Source: Synechococcales cyanobacterium CRU_2_2 (GTDB lineage Bacteria; Cyanobacteriota; Cyanobacteriia; PCC-9006; JAAUQQ01). Taken from it: a stretch of DNA of 34,489 bases. The first letter of the stretch is position 1. Every line of letters begins with the position of its first letter. Below the pieces are notes generated by a model that was not told the origin of the DNA, did not search any database, and worked only from the letters and a program-made list of their open reading frames with translations. Shown here piece by piece: positions 26,544-34,362 of this stretch. The stretch covers positions 1 through 34,489 of the forward strand of contig JAAUOP010000042.1 in the NCBI GenBank assembly GCA_012034805.1, written 5' to 3'. The translations under genes were made by a program, and so were the position numbers.

Positions 26544-27541
26544 CTGCAGCCCAGAAAGCCATAGTTCAGGAAGCCATAGTTCAGAAAGCCATAGTTCAGA
26601 AAGCCATGGTCATGGATAAACTTACTTGGCACCGTTGTGCTGGAGCGTGAGGAGACTGCCTCGACGTTTGCCTCATAGTCTGCGTCTTGGGTGCCAAGCA
26701 GCTTATCCCAAAAGGTGAAGTAGAGACCGTAGTGGTGGGTATAACGTTGGTGATGCACGAGGTGATGGGCAGAGCCGATACACCATCTCCCCCACTCAAA
26801 ACTTGAGCGCGAGTAGGGAACAATCTGAAAGCCTAGATGGTTCCCTGTTGCCCAAATGGTCATGGTGAATAAAATTCCGAGCAGCACCCCGACATGCAAG
26901 GGAATGACCAAGGTGATCAGGAGTAAAAAAGAGGCTTGGGCCAAAGCTTCTATAGGTTCGAGGGCAAAGAAAGTCCAGGGCGTTGGGGGACGGGAGCGGT
27001 GATGCCCTTGGTGAACGAACTTAAAAAATATCGGCAGATGGAATAGGCGATGGGTGAAGTAGAAATAAGTGTCTTGTAACAACAAGACCACAAAATAGCT
27101 AATAAAAAGATAGGGTAATCCTTGAATCTGCCACTGTGTATAAACCTTGGTGATCCCCCATCCGTAGAAAACCATGAAGCAGGCGGCTCCGAAGGCAAAG
27201 AAAATGACCGATAAAACGGAGAGCTTGATATCGGCGACGATGGTTTGATAGCCTTTTTGCTGATTTGTCGTTGTTTGTAATTTCGCTGGCGAGCTTGGAT
27301 TGGGTAAGGTCGAATTTGCCAAGATTGAATTTGCCAAGATTGAATTTGCCAAGGTCGAATTTGCCAAGATTGAATCCTTGGGTTTGGCTGCGATCGCGAT
27401 CAATCCAGAAATGCTCGCAGCCGTGACGAAGTAACCGCCCATGATAATTCCACAAAATGTAAACCAGTAAAACCAAAAACTTGGCTGAGTTTTCACCAGT
27501 ACTTGGATTTCCACCAGAACCTGAATTGCGAAAAGAATCAT
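26540..27541 (-). CDS. Fatty acid hydroxylase/sterol desaturase family protein
   Basis: A 333-residue integral membrane di-iron enzyme by motif. Histidine boxes are HRLFH, HQGHH and [14 protein letters not shown], in the order known for this superfamily. At least four hydrophobic segments are seen, including [21 protein letters not shown] and [11 protein letters not shown]. Substrate cannot be told from sequence; relatives act on sterols, carotenoids or fatty acids. Two expansions look non-native: an N-terminal loop of about five (I/T)LANS units and a C-terminal run of GFLNY units, both from 15-bp tandem repeats. Starts at ATG 27541. Convergent with smc, sharing a palindromic CTAG as overlapping stops. 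Confidence 0.87.
   Translation of the reverse strand: MILFAIQVLVEIQVLVKTQPSFWFYWFTFCGIIMGGYFVTAASISGLIAIAAKPKDSILANSTLANSILANSILANSTLPNPSSPAKLQTTTNQQKGYQTIVADIKLSVLSVIFFAFGAACFMVFYGWGITKVYTQWQIQGLPYLFISYFVVLLLQDTYFYFTHRLFHLPIFFKFVHQGHHRSRPPTPWTFFALEPIEALAQASFLLLITLVIPLHVGVLLGILFTMTIWATGNHLGFQIVPYSRSSFEWGRWCIGSAHHLVHHQRYTHHYGLYFTFWDKLLGTQDADYEANVEAVSSRSSTTVPSKFIHDHGFLNYGFLNYGFLNYGFLGCS
26553..26612. repeat. Four 15-bp tandem repeats at the hydroxylase 3' end
   Basis: AGAAAGCCATAGTTC with one or two changes per copy encodes the GFLNY units at the extreme C-terminus. Confidence 0.95.
27306..27380. repeat. Five 15-bp tandem repeats in the hydroxylase 5' part
   Basis: AAGATTGAATTTGCC alternates with AAGGTCGAATTTGCC; the last unit is degenerate. 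It encodes the (I/T)LANS units in a loop between membrane segments. Confidence 0.95.
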
Positions 27542-27672
27542 TTGTCTGTTAATGCTCCATGAGACTCAGAGGCGGTTAAAACCGTTGCCGCAGATACCCA
27601 ACCTGCTTTCGTAGGGTATCCCATTTAATGCTGTATCGGTGAAGGCCGACGTTGTCTGGATTGGCGCGATGT

Positions 27673-28311
27673 TTAGGTCGGCAACGAATAGCCTGCGATC
27701 GCCGCAAACACCAAAAAGAGCAATCCCCCCAACGCGGTCAGCATACGCTCTGAAATCCGCCCGCAGAGCCAGCGGCCACACACCACCGCCAACGCGGCAC
27801 AAACCCCATGACCTAGGGTTCCTCCCAGGATGACACTCAGGCCAGGATAGTCGGCGGCCAGTGCAATGGTGGTGAATTGGGTGCGATCGCCCCACTCCGC
27901 CACAAACACCAGCGTATAAGCTTCCACCATAATCGCCAGCGGCCCCGTGCGCTTTAACCGAGCTTCGGCCAGCGCGACTGCAGCTTCGGCCTCTTCCAAT
28001 TCGTCACGATTTTGGGCCTGGGGGGCCAGACGCCAAGCCTCGTAGAGGAGTTTAAAACCAAAGGCAGCAAACAGAATGATTTCTGCAAGTTTGACCCAGC
28101 GTTCTGGCAACAGTGCCGCCACTTGACCAAACATCACCGATAGAATCGTCATGGCAGCTAAGGCTACTATCACACCAGCAAATACCCAGCGACGGGGATG
28201 TTTTGTTGCAAGCAGCGCGCCAATGAAAAAGGTTTTGTCCCCGAGTTCAAACAGGGTAATTGCAATTAAAGACTTCGTAAATCCGGTCAAAAATATTGTG
28301 CTATCTAACAT
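27673..28311 (-). CDS. mnx: Gdt1/TMEM165 family manganese exporter, Mnx-like
   Basis: A 212-residue membrane transporter starting at ATG 28311 (MLDSTIFLTG, AGGA upstream). It has the two family signatures ELGDKT (22-27) and EWGDRT (139-144), each in a hydrophobic half of about three helices, joined by a charged loop (ELEEAEAAVALAEARLK). Cyanobacterial members (Mnx in Synechocystis) move Mn2+ from cytosol to thylakoid lumen, protecting against Mn toxicity and supplying photosystem II. The family assignment is firm; substrate is by homology. I see no yybP-ykoY riboswitch upstream. Confidence 0.92.
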   Translation of the reverse strand: MLDSTIFLTGFTKSLIAITLFELGDKTFFIGALLATKHPRRWVFAGVIVALAAMTILSVMFGQVAALLPERWVKLAEIILFAAFGFKLLYEAWRLAPQAQNRDELEEAEAAVALAEARLKRTGPLAIMVEAYTLVFVAEWGDRTQFTTIALAADYPGLSVILGGTLGHGVCAALAVVCGRWLCGRISERMLTALGGLLFLVFAAIAGYSLPT

Positions 28312-29145
28312 GGTCAAATCCTCGCTGGCCAAATGAAGTGGCGGGGCCAACAGAGGGAAAGACTTGTAAATTCAAACGTTGAACTCTAAAGGGTGAACTC
28401 TAAACGTCGAAACCTGGTCAAGACACTCCACTCTGTCCACCCCAACCGGTGAACATCGTGAAGGTCTCGCTTACACCTAAGCCACGCACGCCCGAACTCT
28501 TACTGAGAACAAGGCTGCAAACGGTTCGGTGTGCTATCAACCAGGCTCATCGCCAGCATGTTGATCGAAAGCCAGAAATCTGCAGGATTCCGAAACTACT
28601 CCCCTTCCAGTTTCGGACTATACCTCATAAGAGGTCACAAAAAATCATAAAAAAATTCCCAAAACCTCGAAGCACAGATCTCACGCGAGATTTAATAGAC
28701 TGCAGAAGCTCAGCCTGGCCAAAGGCACGGCCAAGGTCGGAATGCTGCTATGGGGCATTTCAGTCGCCATAATCATTTGACTAAACCATCATGGTAATTC
28801 TGAAACTAAGGGAACCTGTATTCCTTATTACAACCTTTGATTAAGATTTGCTTTGAATACTGACGACAAGTTTGAATAGTGATGGCGAGAGAATTGGACT
28901 AACGATAAACTATCATGAACTATTACAACAAATGATTGCAGCTAGTTTATTGCAGTTCGGTTTTTGCAGTGACTTCGGTCAAGCTAGAGTGAGACAATGG
29001 TGGGTAGGAGTAACAGCGAGTAGAAGTAACGGTGAATAAGACAAGGCCAAGAGAGGGCGCAGGTTACCGTCTGCTTGTAGAGCCCATTGGCCATTTAGTT
29101 TTGAGGGTAGCTGGTCATCGGGATGCTTGACGATCGAGGGGGTCT
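28312..29145. other. 834-bp regulatory gap upstream of the large response regulator
   Basis: No convincing gene; the longest ORF (28449-28772) has no Shine-Dalgarno sequence and untypical composition. It contains a hairpin CCGAAACT/AGTTTCGG (28590-28616) and a shorter ACCTC/GAGGT hairpin just after it. An AT-rich stretch (about 28780-28980) ends in three phased TTGCAG repeats. The length suits a divergent promoter or leader with complex control. Confidence 0.6.
28936..28969 (+). promoter_or_regulatory. Three TTGCAG direct repeats with 14-bp period
   Basis: TTGCAG begins at 28936, 28950 and 28964, and GTTT-like bases follow the first two. Direct repeats in an upstream region are typical of OmpR-type binding sites, though 10-11 bp is the usual period. 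They lie about 180 bp before the response regulator start. Confidence 0.45.
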
Positions 29146-31588
29146 GTGAAAATTCTAGTGGTTGAAGATGATGAGCTCACAGCACGAGCGCTGGAAGGCA
29201 TCTTGTCACATCAGAATTACGCGGTTGAAATTGCGACTAGTGCTCAATCGGCCTGGGAGTTAGTTGAAATATTTGATTATGATTTAGTGCTGCTCGATGT
29301 TGTGCTGCCGGGTATGGACGGTGTGGCGTTGTGTCGGCGTATGCGATCGCACCAGTACTCCATGCCCATCATGCTGGTAACGGCAAAAGATGATAGCCAT
29401 GACAAAGCCCTGGGACTGGATGCTGGAGCAGACGATTACGTCACCAAACCCTTTAATTCTGAGGAGTTGATGGCTCGGATTCGTGCCTTGTTGCGTCGCG
29501 CTACCCCGGCAGCCATTCCCAAGTTGGAGTGGGGAAAGCTGTGCCTAGACCCTGAGGCTTGTGAGGTGTATTACGACGATCGGCTGTTGCCTTTGACGCC
29601 CAAGGAATACGCACTATTAGAGCTACTCATGCGCAACCCTCGACGTGTGTTTAGCTGCGGCATGGTAATTGAGCATTTATGGGCCTACGACGATACCCCA
29701 GGAGAAGATGCCGTGCGAACGCACATTAAGTGTGTGCGCCAAAAGATGAAAAAGGGAGGAGCACCCAGTAACCTGATCGAAACGGTTTATGGGATTGGCT
29801 ATCGTCTTCGGCCGTTGAAAAGACAAGGTGTTGATGTCGTGATCGAGGTTGAACAACAGACCCGCAGCGCCATTGCGAATATTTGGCAACAGTTTCAACC
29901 TCGAATTGAAGGACAATTGGTGCAGATAGAACTGGCGACCGCCGCTCTCGTGCAGCACCAGCTATCAGCTGAACTCCATCAAACGGCAAAACGCAATTGC
30001 CATTCGCTCAAGGGAGCTTTGGGGATGTTTGGTTTACCTCAGGGGTCAGCGATTGCCGGAGAGCTAGAACGACAGTGGGCATCTTTGAAGCTACTGGAGC
30101 TAGAGCCCTGGGATGCAGAATTCTGTGCAAAGCTGCAACAAAATCTTGTGCTCTTACGACAGGAAGTGGCCGAGAATTTGTCCGAAAACTTATCCGAAAA
30201 TTTATCCGACAATTTATCCGATTGGGCGACTTCAAATTCACCGTCTGAGCTGAAGACTGAGCAGCCCTTGCTACTGATTGTAGATGCAGAGATATCTCAG
30301 CTGAAGGGACTTAAGCTGGAGGCTGATCGCTGGAACCTGCGCATTTCCCATGTTACCAGTTTGGCGATGGCTCGACAACAATTGCGCCAGGAGCAAGTTC
30401 AGGCTAAGGATTTGATTTTACCTGATGCGATGTTGCCTAATGCGATTTTATTTGATCCGGCGATCGCCCATTCTGAGTACATGGGTCTTAAATTCCTGCA
30501 AGAGCTCACAACAGCCCAGCCTCTACTGCCGGTTTTTGTCTGGACGACCCATCGTTCACTTGAGCAGCGACTGGCGATTTCCCAGCATGGTGGACGGCGG
30601 TTTCTGGATAAATTGACGGATCCCAGTCAAGTCATGCGAGCTGTGAGCCAAGCCTTGCGTGCCCTGGAACCGACTGAGGGACGTGTACTGGTCGTGGATG
30701 ATGACCCAATCATTCTCATCGCTCTACGACAGCTCTTAGAACCCTGGGGACTGCATGTGGAAATCTTACCTGATCCCCGACAGTTTTTAGAAACTCTGGA
30801 GCGAACAGATCCTGACTTGTTAATTCTTGACCTAAAAATGCCTCACATAACTGGTATTGAACTCTGCCAAATTGTTCGTAATGACGAACGCTGGAGTAAT
30901 CTGCCGATTCTGTGTCTAACGGCCCAAACCGATCCGGATTTAGTGGGACGAGTTTTTGCCGCAGGAGCTGATTGACTTTTTGCGCAAACCTATTGTTGGC
31001 CCGGAACTGGTTGTTCGGGTCGTCAACCGTTTAGAGCGAACAAAGTTACTTCAACGGCTTTTGAATACAGACCCACTAACCGGCTTGCTCAACCGGCAAA
31101 AGTCTTCGATGGAACTGACGCAGCGTTTGGAGGCGAGTCAACGGGAACATCATCCCTTTTGTTTGGCATTACTCGATGTGAATGGATTTCGTTTCATTAA
31201 TCGTCGCTATGGTCATGCCGTCGGAGACGGTGTTTTGCGATATCTTGGGCAGAGTCTGTTGCGGGGTCTGGGGCCAGAGGACGTGGTGGCTCGTTGGGGA
31301 GGGGAAGAGTTTGTTGTGGGTATCGTGGGACGCGATCGCGAGCCGGCGATCGCGCAGTTATCACAGTTGCTTCAGCATATTGAGCAGCAGGGGATGATCA
31401 CAACCCGTGGAGAGATGATTCACCCGAGTTGTTGCTTCGGGGTTGCTTTGGCCACCGCTGCAACCCTCGACCTACTCTCGCTTTATCAGGCTGCAGAACA
31501 AGCGCTGCACGACCACAAAGTCCAAGGGTATGTGGTTCCGGTGACCCTTGGAGAACCCATTGCATCGGTCAATGATGTCAGGAAATAA
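29146..31588 (+). CDS. RcaC-like hybrid regulator: REC-wHTH-HPt-REC-REC-GGDEF (frameshifted)
   Basis: Two frames give about 813 residues, starting at GTG 29146 (GAGGGGG upstream). REC1 (1-120) has DD 8-9, Asp51 and a KPFNSEE Lys. An OmpR winged helix follows (about 125-222; LTPKEYALLELLMRNPRRV, VYGIGYRLRPL). An HPt domain has phospho-His286 in NCHSLKGALGMFG. A linker carries 12-bp repeats (ENLS). REC2 (about 365-500) is degenerate, lacking a clear acidic pocket. REC3 (about 510-630) has DDD and Asp562 (LILDLKMPHITG). The GGDEF domain has DPLTGLLNRQ and RWGGEEF, so diguanylate cyclase activity is plausible. The break is one extra T at 30972-30973. The REC-wHTH-HPt-REC order matches RcaC of chromatic acclimation; the added REC and GGDEF are unusual. 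A CheY-like gene follows. Confidence 0.88.
30172..30219. repeat. Four 12-bp tandem repeats in the hybrid regulator gene
   Basis: Units GAGAATTTGTCC, GAAAACTTATCC, GAAAATTTATCC and GACAATTTATCC encode ENLS/DNLS in the linker between HPt and REC2. Confidence 0.93.
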
Positions 31589-31640
31589 CAGCCAACAATA
31601 GCAGTCGAAAATATCGGCAGTAATAGCAAGCAGGGATAGC

Positions 31641-32021
31641 ATGGACACTAGGCGAATTTTGATTGTTGATGATGAACCTTACATTTGTGAGGTGGCTCGG
31701 CTCTGCCTCGAAGCTGCAACGGACTGGACGGTGCTGACGGCAGAATCGGGAATGGCCTGTCTGGAAATGGTGGGCCAACAGCAACCGGATGTGATTTTGA
31801 TGGATGTGATGATGCCGGGACTCGATGGTTTGAGTACGATTCAACAACTTCAGGCCAATCCTAAAACCCAAGCAATTCCTGTGATTTTGCTCACGGCTGG
31901 AGGGACTGAAGGCGATCGCCCCACCCTTTACGGTGTTAAGGCAACTATTGCTAAGCCCTTTGACCCCTTGGCTCTGTCCGCTCAGATTGTAACCATTTTG
32001 GGTTGGCCCAGAGAGAATTAA
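31641..32021 (+). CDS. Single-domain CheY-like response regulator
   Basis: A 126-residue receiver without output domain. The pocket is DDE at 10-12 (LIVDDEPYI), the phospho-acceptor Asp55 (LMDVMMPGLDG), the conserved Thr in LLTAGG and Lys105 in IAKPFDP. All catalytic positions are intact. It starts at ATG 31641, 52 bp after the hybrid regulator and on the same strand, so the two may form one phosphorelay, with this receiver as partner of the HPt. That pairing is inference. Confidence 0.9.
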   Translation: MDTRRILIVDDEPYICEVARLCLEAATDWTVLTAESGMACLEMVGQQQPDVILMDVMMPGLDGLSTIQQLQANPKTQAIPVILLTAGGTEGDRPTLYGVKATIAKPFDPLALSAQIVTILGWPREN

Positions 32022-32050
32022 GGCATTGGGCTGATCCTAGTCAACTCTCT

Positions 32051-32064
32051 TCACAACTTCCTCA
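32051..32064 (+). promoter_or_regulatory. TCACAACTTCCTCA motif upstream of the DUF2949 gene
   Basis: An exact copy of the motif found twice (once inverted) in the Hsp20/GerMN intergenic region. It lies 53 bp upstream of the DUF2949 start, close to where a promoter would be. Confidence 0.5.
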
Positions 32065-32116
32065 TATTGTAGTCCTAGGGTGATGAGGCAACTTAGGATC
32101 TTTACAATAGACCACA

Positions 32117-32347
32117 ATGGAAAACCGAAGCCGTCCCGCGTTCATCACATTTCTTCAAGAAGAATTACAAATTTCTGACAGTGAACTGAACATTGTCTTA
32201 CGCTGTGGTGAAACCGATCCTTGCCTGCTCTCAGTAACCCTATGGCGTTATGGATTTATCACCCTAGAAATGCTAGAGCACATCTTTGACTGGCTTGCTA
32301 ATGCTCGACTACATTCTTTTGAGTTATGCAAGACAGCTGAGATTTGA
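32117..32347 (+). CDS. DUF2949 protein
   Basis: A 76-residue cyanobacterial protein. FITFLQEELQISDSEL, DPCLLSVTLWRYGFITLEML and IFDWL match the DUF2949 pattern as I recall it. It is small, acidic and helical with no membrane segment; the function of the family is not known. It starts at ATG 32117. Its 3' end overlaps the convergent Hsp20 gene by 50 bp. The shared 14-bp upstream motif suggests joint regulation with the stress genes downstream. Confidence 0.82.
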   Translation: MENRSRPAFITFLQEELQISDSELNIVLRCGETDPCLLSVTLWRYGFITLEMLEHIFDWLANARLHSFELCKTAEI

Positions 32348-32873
32348 GCAGACAGATTCTGAGAATTCCATTGATGTATTCAGCCTTGATTTGGCTTTCG
32401 CAGACCCTCTCTGGTAAATCGATTCTGCGCTCGATGGTGCCGTAGAAAAACTCGGATTCCAGTATGGCCTTGGGTGGAATCTGAAGCCTCGGCATTCGTC
32501 TGCCTTGGATGACCATTGTTTGCTCGACGACACGAATCTCAATGCTCTGGCAACTCAGCCCTGGGAGCTCGATATCGATGTACAAAGCTTCAGCTGTTTC
32601 CTGGGTTTCTATGGCAGGCCGCAAGGACGGGCTCACACTGTCGCTGGTGTGGCTGTCACTGGCATGAGCATTACTGGCATGAGTATCACTGGCATGAGTA
32701 TCACTGGCATCGCTGCTGCTGGAATGATGATCATTTGGGTGTTCTGCACGCCTGTTCGCCTGATTGTTCTCTTGTTGCCAAGATTGTTGCCAATGGGGCT
32801 TACGAAGGGGATTCTGGTTTGAGTGGCGATCGCCCTTAATGGGGCTAGAAGCGCGAAGGTTTCTGTTACTCAT
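32298..32873 (-). CDS. Small heat-shock protein (Hsp20/alpha-crystallin)
   Basis: A 191-residue chaperone that holds unfolding proteins. The alpha-crystallin domain covers about 95-180: PAIETQETAEALYIDIELPGL, IEIRVVEQTMVIQGRR, SEFFYGTIERRIDLPERV and the conserved AEYINGILRICL. The usual C-terminal IxI/V motif is not clear. The N-terminal arm is unusual: charged, and with a run of ASDTH/ASNAH units from a 15-bp repeat. Start ATG 32873 is chosen over 32882 because GAGG lies about 8 bp upstream. The upstream region has two inverted copies of TCACAACTTCCTCA; no CIRCE element is visible. Confidence 0.85.
   Translation of the reverse strand: MSNRNLRASSPIKGDRHSNQNPLRKPHWQQSWQQENNQANRRAEHPNDHHSSSSDASDTHASDTHASNAHASDSHTSDSVSPSLRPAIETQETAEALYIDIELPGLSCQSIEIRVVEQTMVIQGRRMPRLQIPPKAILESEFFYGTIERRIDLPERVCESQIKAEYINGILRICLLKSQLSCITQKNVVEH
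32651..32725. repeat. Five 15-bp tandem repeats in the Hsp20 gene
   Basis: GAGTATCACTGGCAT and variants. It encodes the ASDTH-like units in the N-terminal arm. Confidence 0.93.
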
Positions 32874-32964
32874 GTCAAACACCTCTGAATAATTTAGCGG
32901 CTATAAATCTGTTCTGGATTGCAATGAACTTTGCTGTGCTAGCTCGAACTGTATGACACAAATC

Positions 32965-33014
32965 TGAGGAAGTTGTGATGCTCACAATCCTCAGCCTTCC
33001 TCACAACTTCCTCA
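32965..33014. promoter_or_regulatory. Inverted TCACAACTTCCTCA motifs between hsp20 and the GerMN gene
   Basis: TGAGGAAGTTGTGA at 32965-32978 and TCACAACTTCCTCA at 33001-33014 are perfect inverted copies. Between them is a shortened form, TCACAATCCTCA (32982-32993). The site lies 92 bp from the Hsp20 start and 73 bp from the GerMN start, well placed to control both. Confidence 0.6.
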
Positions 33015-33086
33015 GACTTTTAACCTAGTTTTGAGACAGAGGAGAAATGCAATTCTCAAGTCGCATGGATCAAAGTGAGGTTACCC

Positions 33087-33746
33087 ATGAAACGCAACGA
33101 ACTTCGTCATGATTATGCTTGGGCCAAAGGCCTAGCTTGGTTCTTGGCAGGTGCGGTGGGGGTTAGTCTGTGGTGGTCTATGGGTGCCAGCCGCACGGAG
33201 AACCGTATGCCCATGGTGGTGTCTCCACCTCAGCTGGAACTACCGGGGACAGAGGGCTCGACCAACTCCAATCAGAAATCCCAGGTCATAGGCCCTGTTG
33301 CCAAAGCTGCTCGGCTATCCGTCGAGACCTACTGGGTCGAGACCACGGGTGACGGCATGGTTTTGATGCCAAAGCCAATTGAGATCGCGGCGGGTCTGAG
33401 CAAGGAAAGTGCGCTCAAACTTGCCTTTGCGGATCTACTGAGTGGGCCAACGGATATCGGATTTAGTGCGATTCCGACCGGAACCAAGCTGCTCGATCTC
33501 GAAACTCGTCCGGCAGGCGTCTATGTGAATCTCTCCCGTGAGTTTGCCTCCGGCGGCGGGAGTGCTTCGATGATCGAGCGTGTCGGTCAAGTGATTTTTA
33601 CGGCTTCCAGCGTTGATCCCAATGAATCTGTTCTGATTGCGGTGGAGGGTCAGTTGATTAGTCAAGAGTATCCCCTCGGTGGCGAGGGTCTGGTTTTGGA
33701 TCAACCGGTTTCTCGTAGCCAATACATTGTTCAGTACCCTTTGTGA
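33087..33746 (+). CDS. GerMN domain protein with N-terminal membrane anchor
   Basis: A 219-residue protein starting at ATG 33087 (GAGG 7 bp upstream). A single membrane helix (LAWFLAGAVGVSLWW) is followed by a proline-rich linker. The GerMN domain (about 85-215) shows VETYWVETTGDGMVLMPKPIEI, ALKLAFADLLSGP, IPTGTKLLDLETRPAGVYVNLSREFASGGG and VGQVIFTASSVDPN. The domain was named from spore germination GerM but is common in non-sporulating bacteria, where it is periplasmic and may bind cell-wall partners. Divergent from Hsp20. Confidence 0.88.
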   Translation: MKRNELRHDYAWAKGLAWFLAGAVGVSLWWSMGASRTENRMPMVVSPPQLELPGTEGSTNSNQKSQVIGPVAKAARLSVETYWVETTGDGMVLMPKPIEIAAGLSKESALKLAFADLLSGPTDIGFSAIPTGTKLLDLETRPAGVYVNLSREFASGGGSASMIERVGQVIFTASSVDPNESVLIAVEGQLISQEYPLGGEGLVLDQPVSRSQYIVQYPL

Positions 33747-33817
33747 TGCCCTGATCGGGTCGATTCCCTGCTTTTCTCGGTTGAATTTCGTCTTGTTCCG
33801 AACTTTTTAGAGGTTTT

Positions 33818-34357
33818 ATGTTTAATAAGATTCTGATTGCTGTTGACCACTCTGATGCCTGTGTCAGTGTGTTTGAGCGAGCGCTTGAGTTGGCGATCGC
33901 CAGCCAATCTTCTCTCATGTTGGTGCACGTGCTTACGGATGAAGAGAGCAGTCTCGCGCTACCCGACCCGACCGGTGCTGATGCCTATTCGATGGGTTTG
34001 ACTACAGCTGCTTGGCAGGCCTATGCCAGCCGCTGGCAAGCCCGTGAAAAAGAAGGTTTGGAGCAGCTACGTGCTTTTCAGCAGCAGGCTCAAGAAGCCG
34101 GTCTTGAAGCTGAGTTCAGCCAAAACTTTGGCTCTCCGGGTCGCCGGATTTGTGATGTTGCGTGTATGTGGAATGCAGATCTGATTGTGGTGGGGAGTCG
34201 CCGACGTAGCGGTTTGAGTGAATTGCTGCTGGGGAGTGTGAGTAATTATGTCATCCACCATGCGCCTTGCTCTGTGATGATGATGCCCCCAGGAAAAGGG
34301 CGTGAGACTACTGTTGTGGAGGCGAAGGTGGGTGAGCTTGCGGCAAACAATGGTTGA
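33818..34357 (+). CDS. Universal stress protein (UspA family)
   Basis: A 179-residue single Usp domain. It starts at ATG 33818 (AGAGG upstream) with KILIAVDHSDAC and has LMLVHVL. The ATP-binding pattern is DLIVVGSRRRSGLSELLLGSVSNYVIHHAPCSVMM, so it is probably an ATP-binding type. The segment between about 45 and 85 (DEESSLALPDPTGADAYSMGL) is an insertion common in cyanobacterial members. It lies 71 bp after the GerMN gene and may be co-transcribed. A third IS200/IS605 right end starts 6 bp after its stop. Confidence 0.93.
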   Translation: MFNKILIAVDHSDACVSVFERALELAIASQSSLMLVHVLTDEESSLALPDPTGADAYSMGLTTAAWQAYASRWQAREKEGLEQLRAFQQQAQEAGLEAEFSQNFGSPGRRICDVACMWNADLIVVGSRRRSGLSELLLGSVSNYVIHHAPCSVMMMPPGKGRETTVVEAKVGELAANNG

Positions 34358-34362
34358 GGCTT

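Noticed and set aside
28312..28450. yybP-ykoY manganese riboswitch before the Mnx-like gene
   Set aside because: I could not find the paired conserved loops of that riboswitch on the minus strand.
28449..28772. 107-codon ORF in the regulatory gap
   Set aside because: Composition is not protein-like, it contains hairpin sequences and no family features.
32940..33015. CIRCE element before hsp20
   Set aside because: No TTAGCACTC-N9-GAGTGCTAA; the inverted repeat there is a different sequence.
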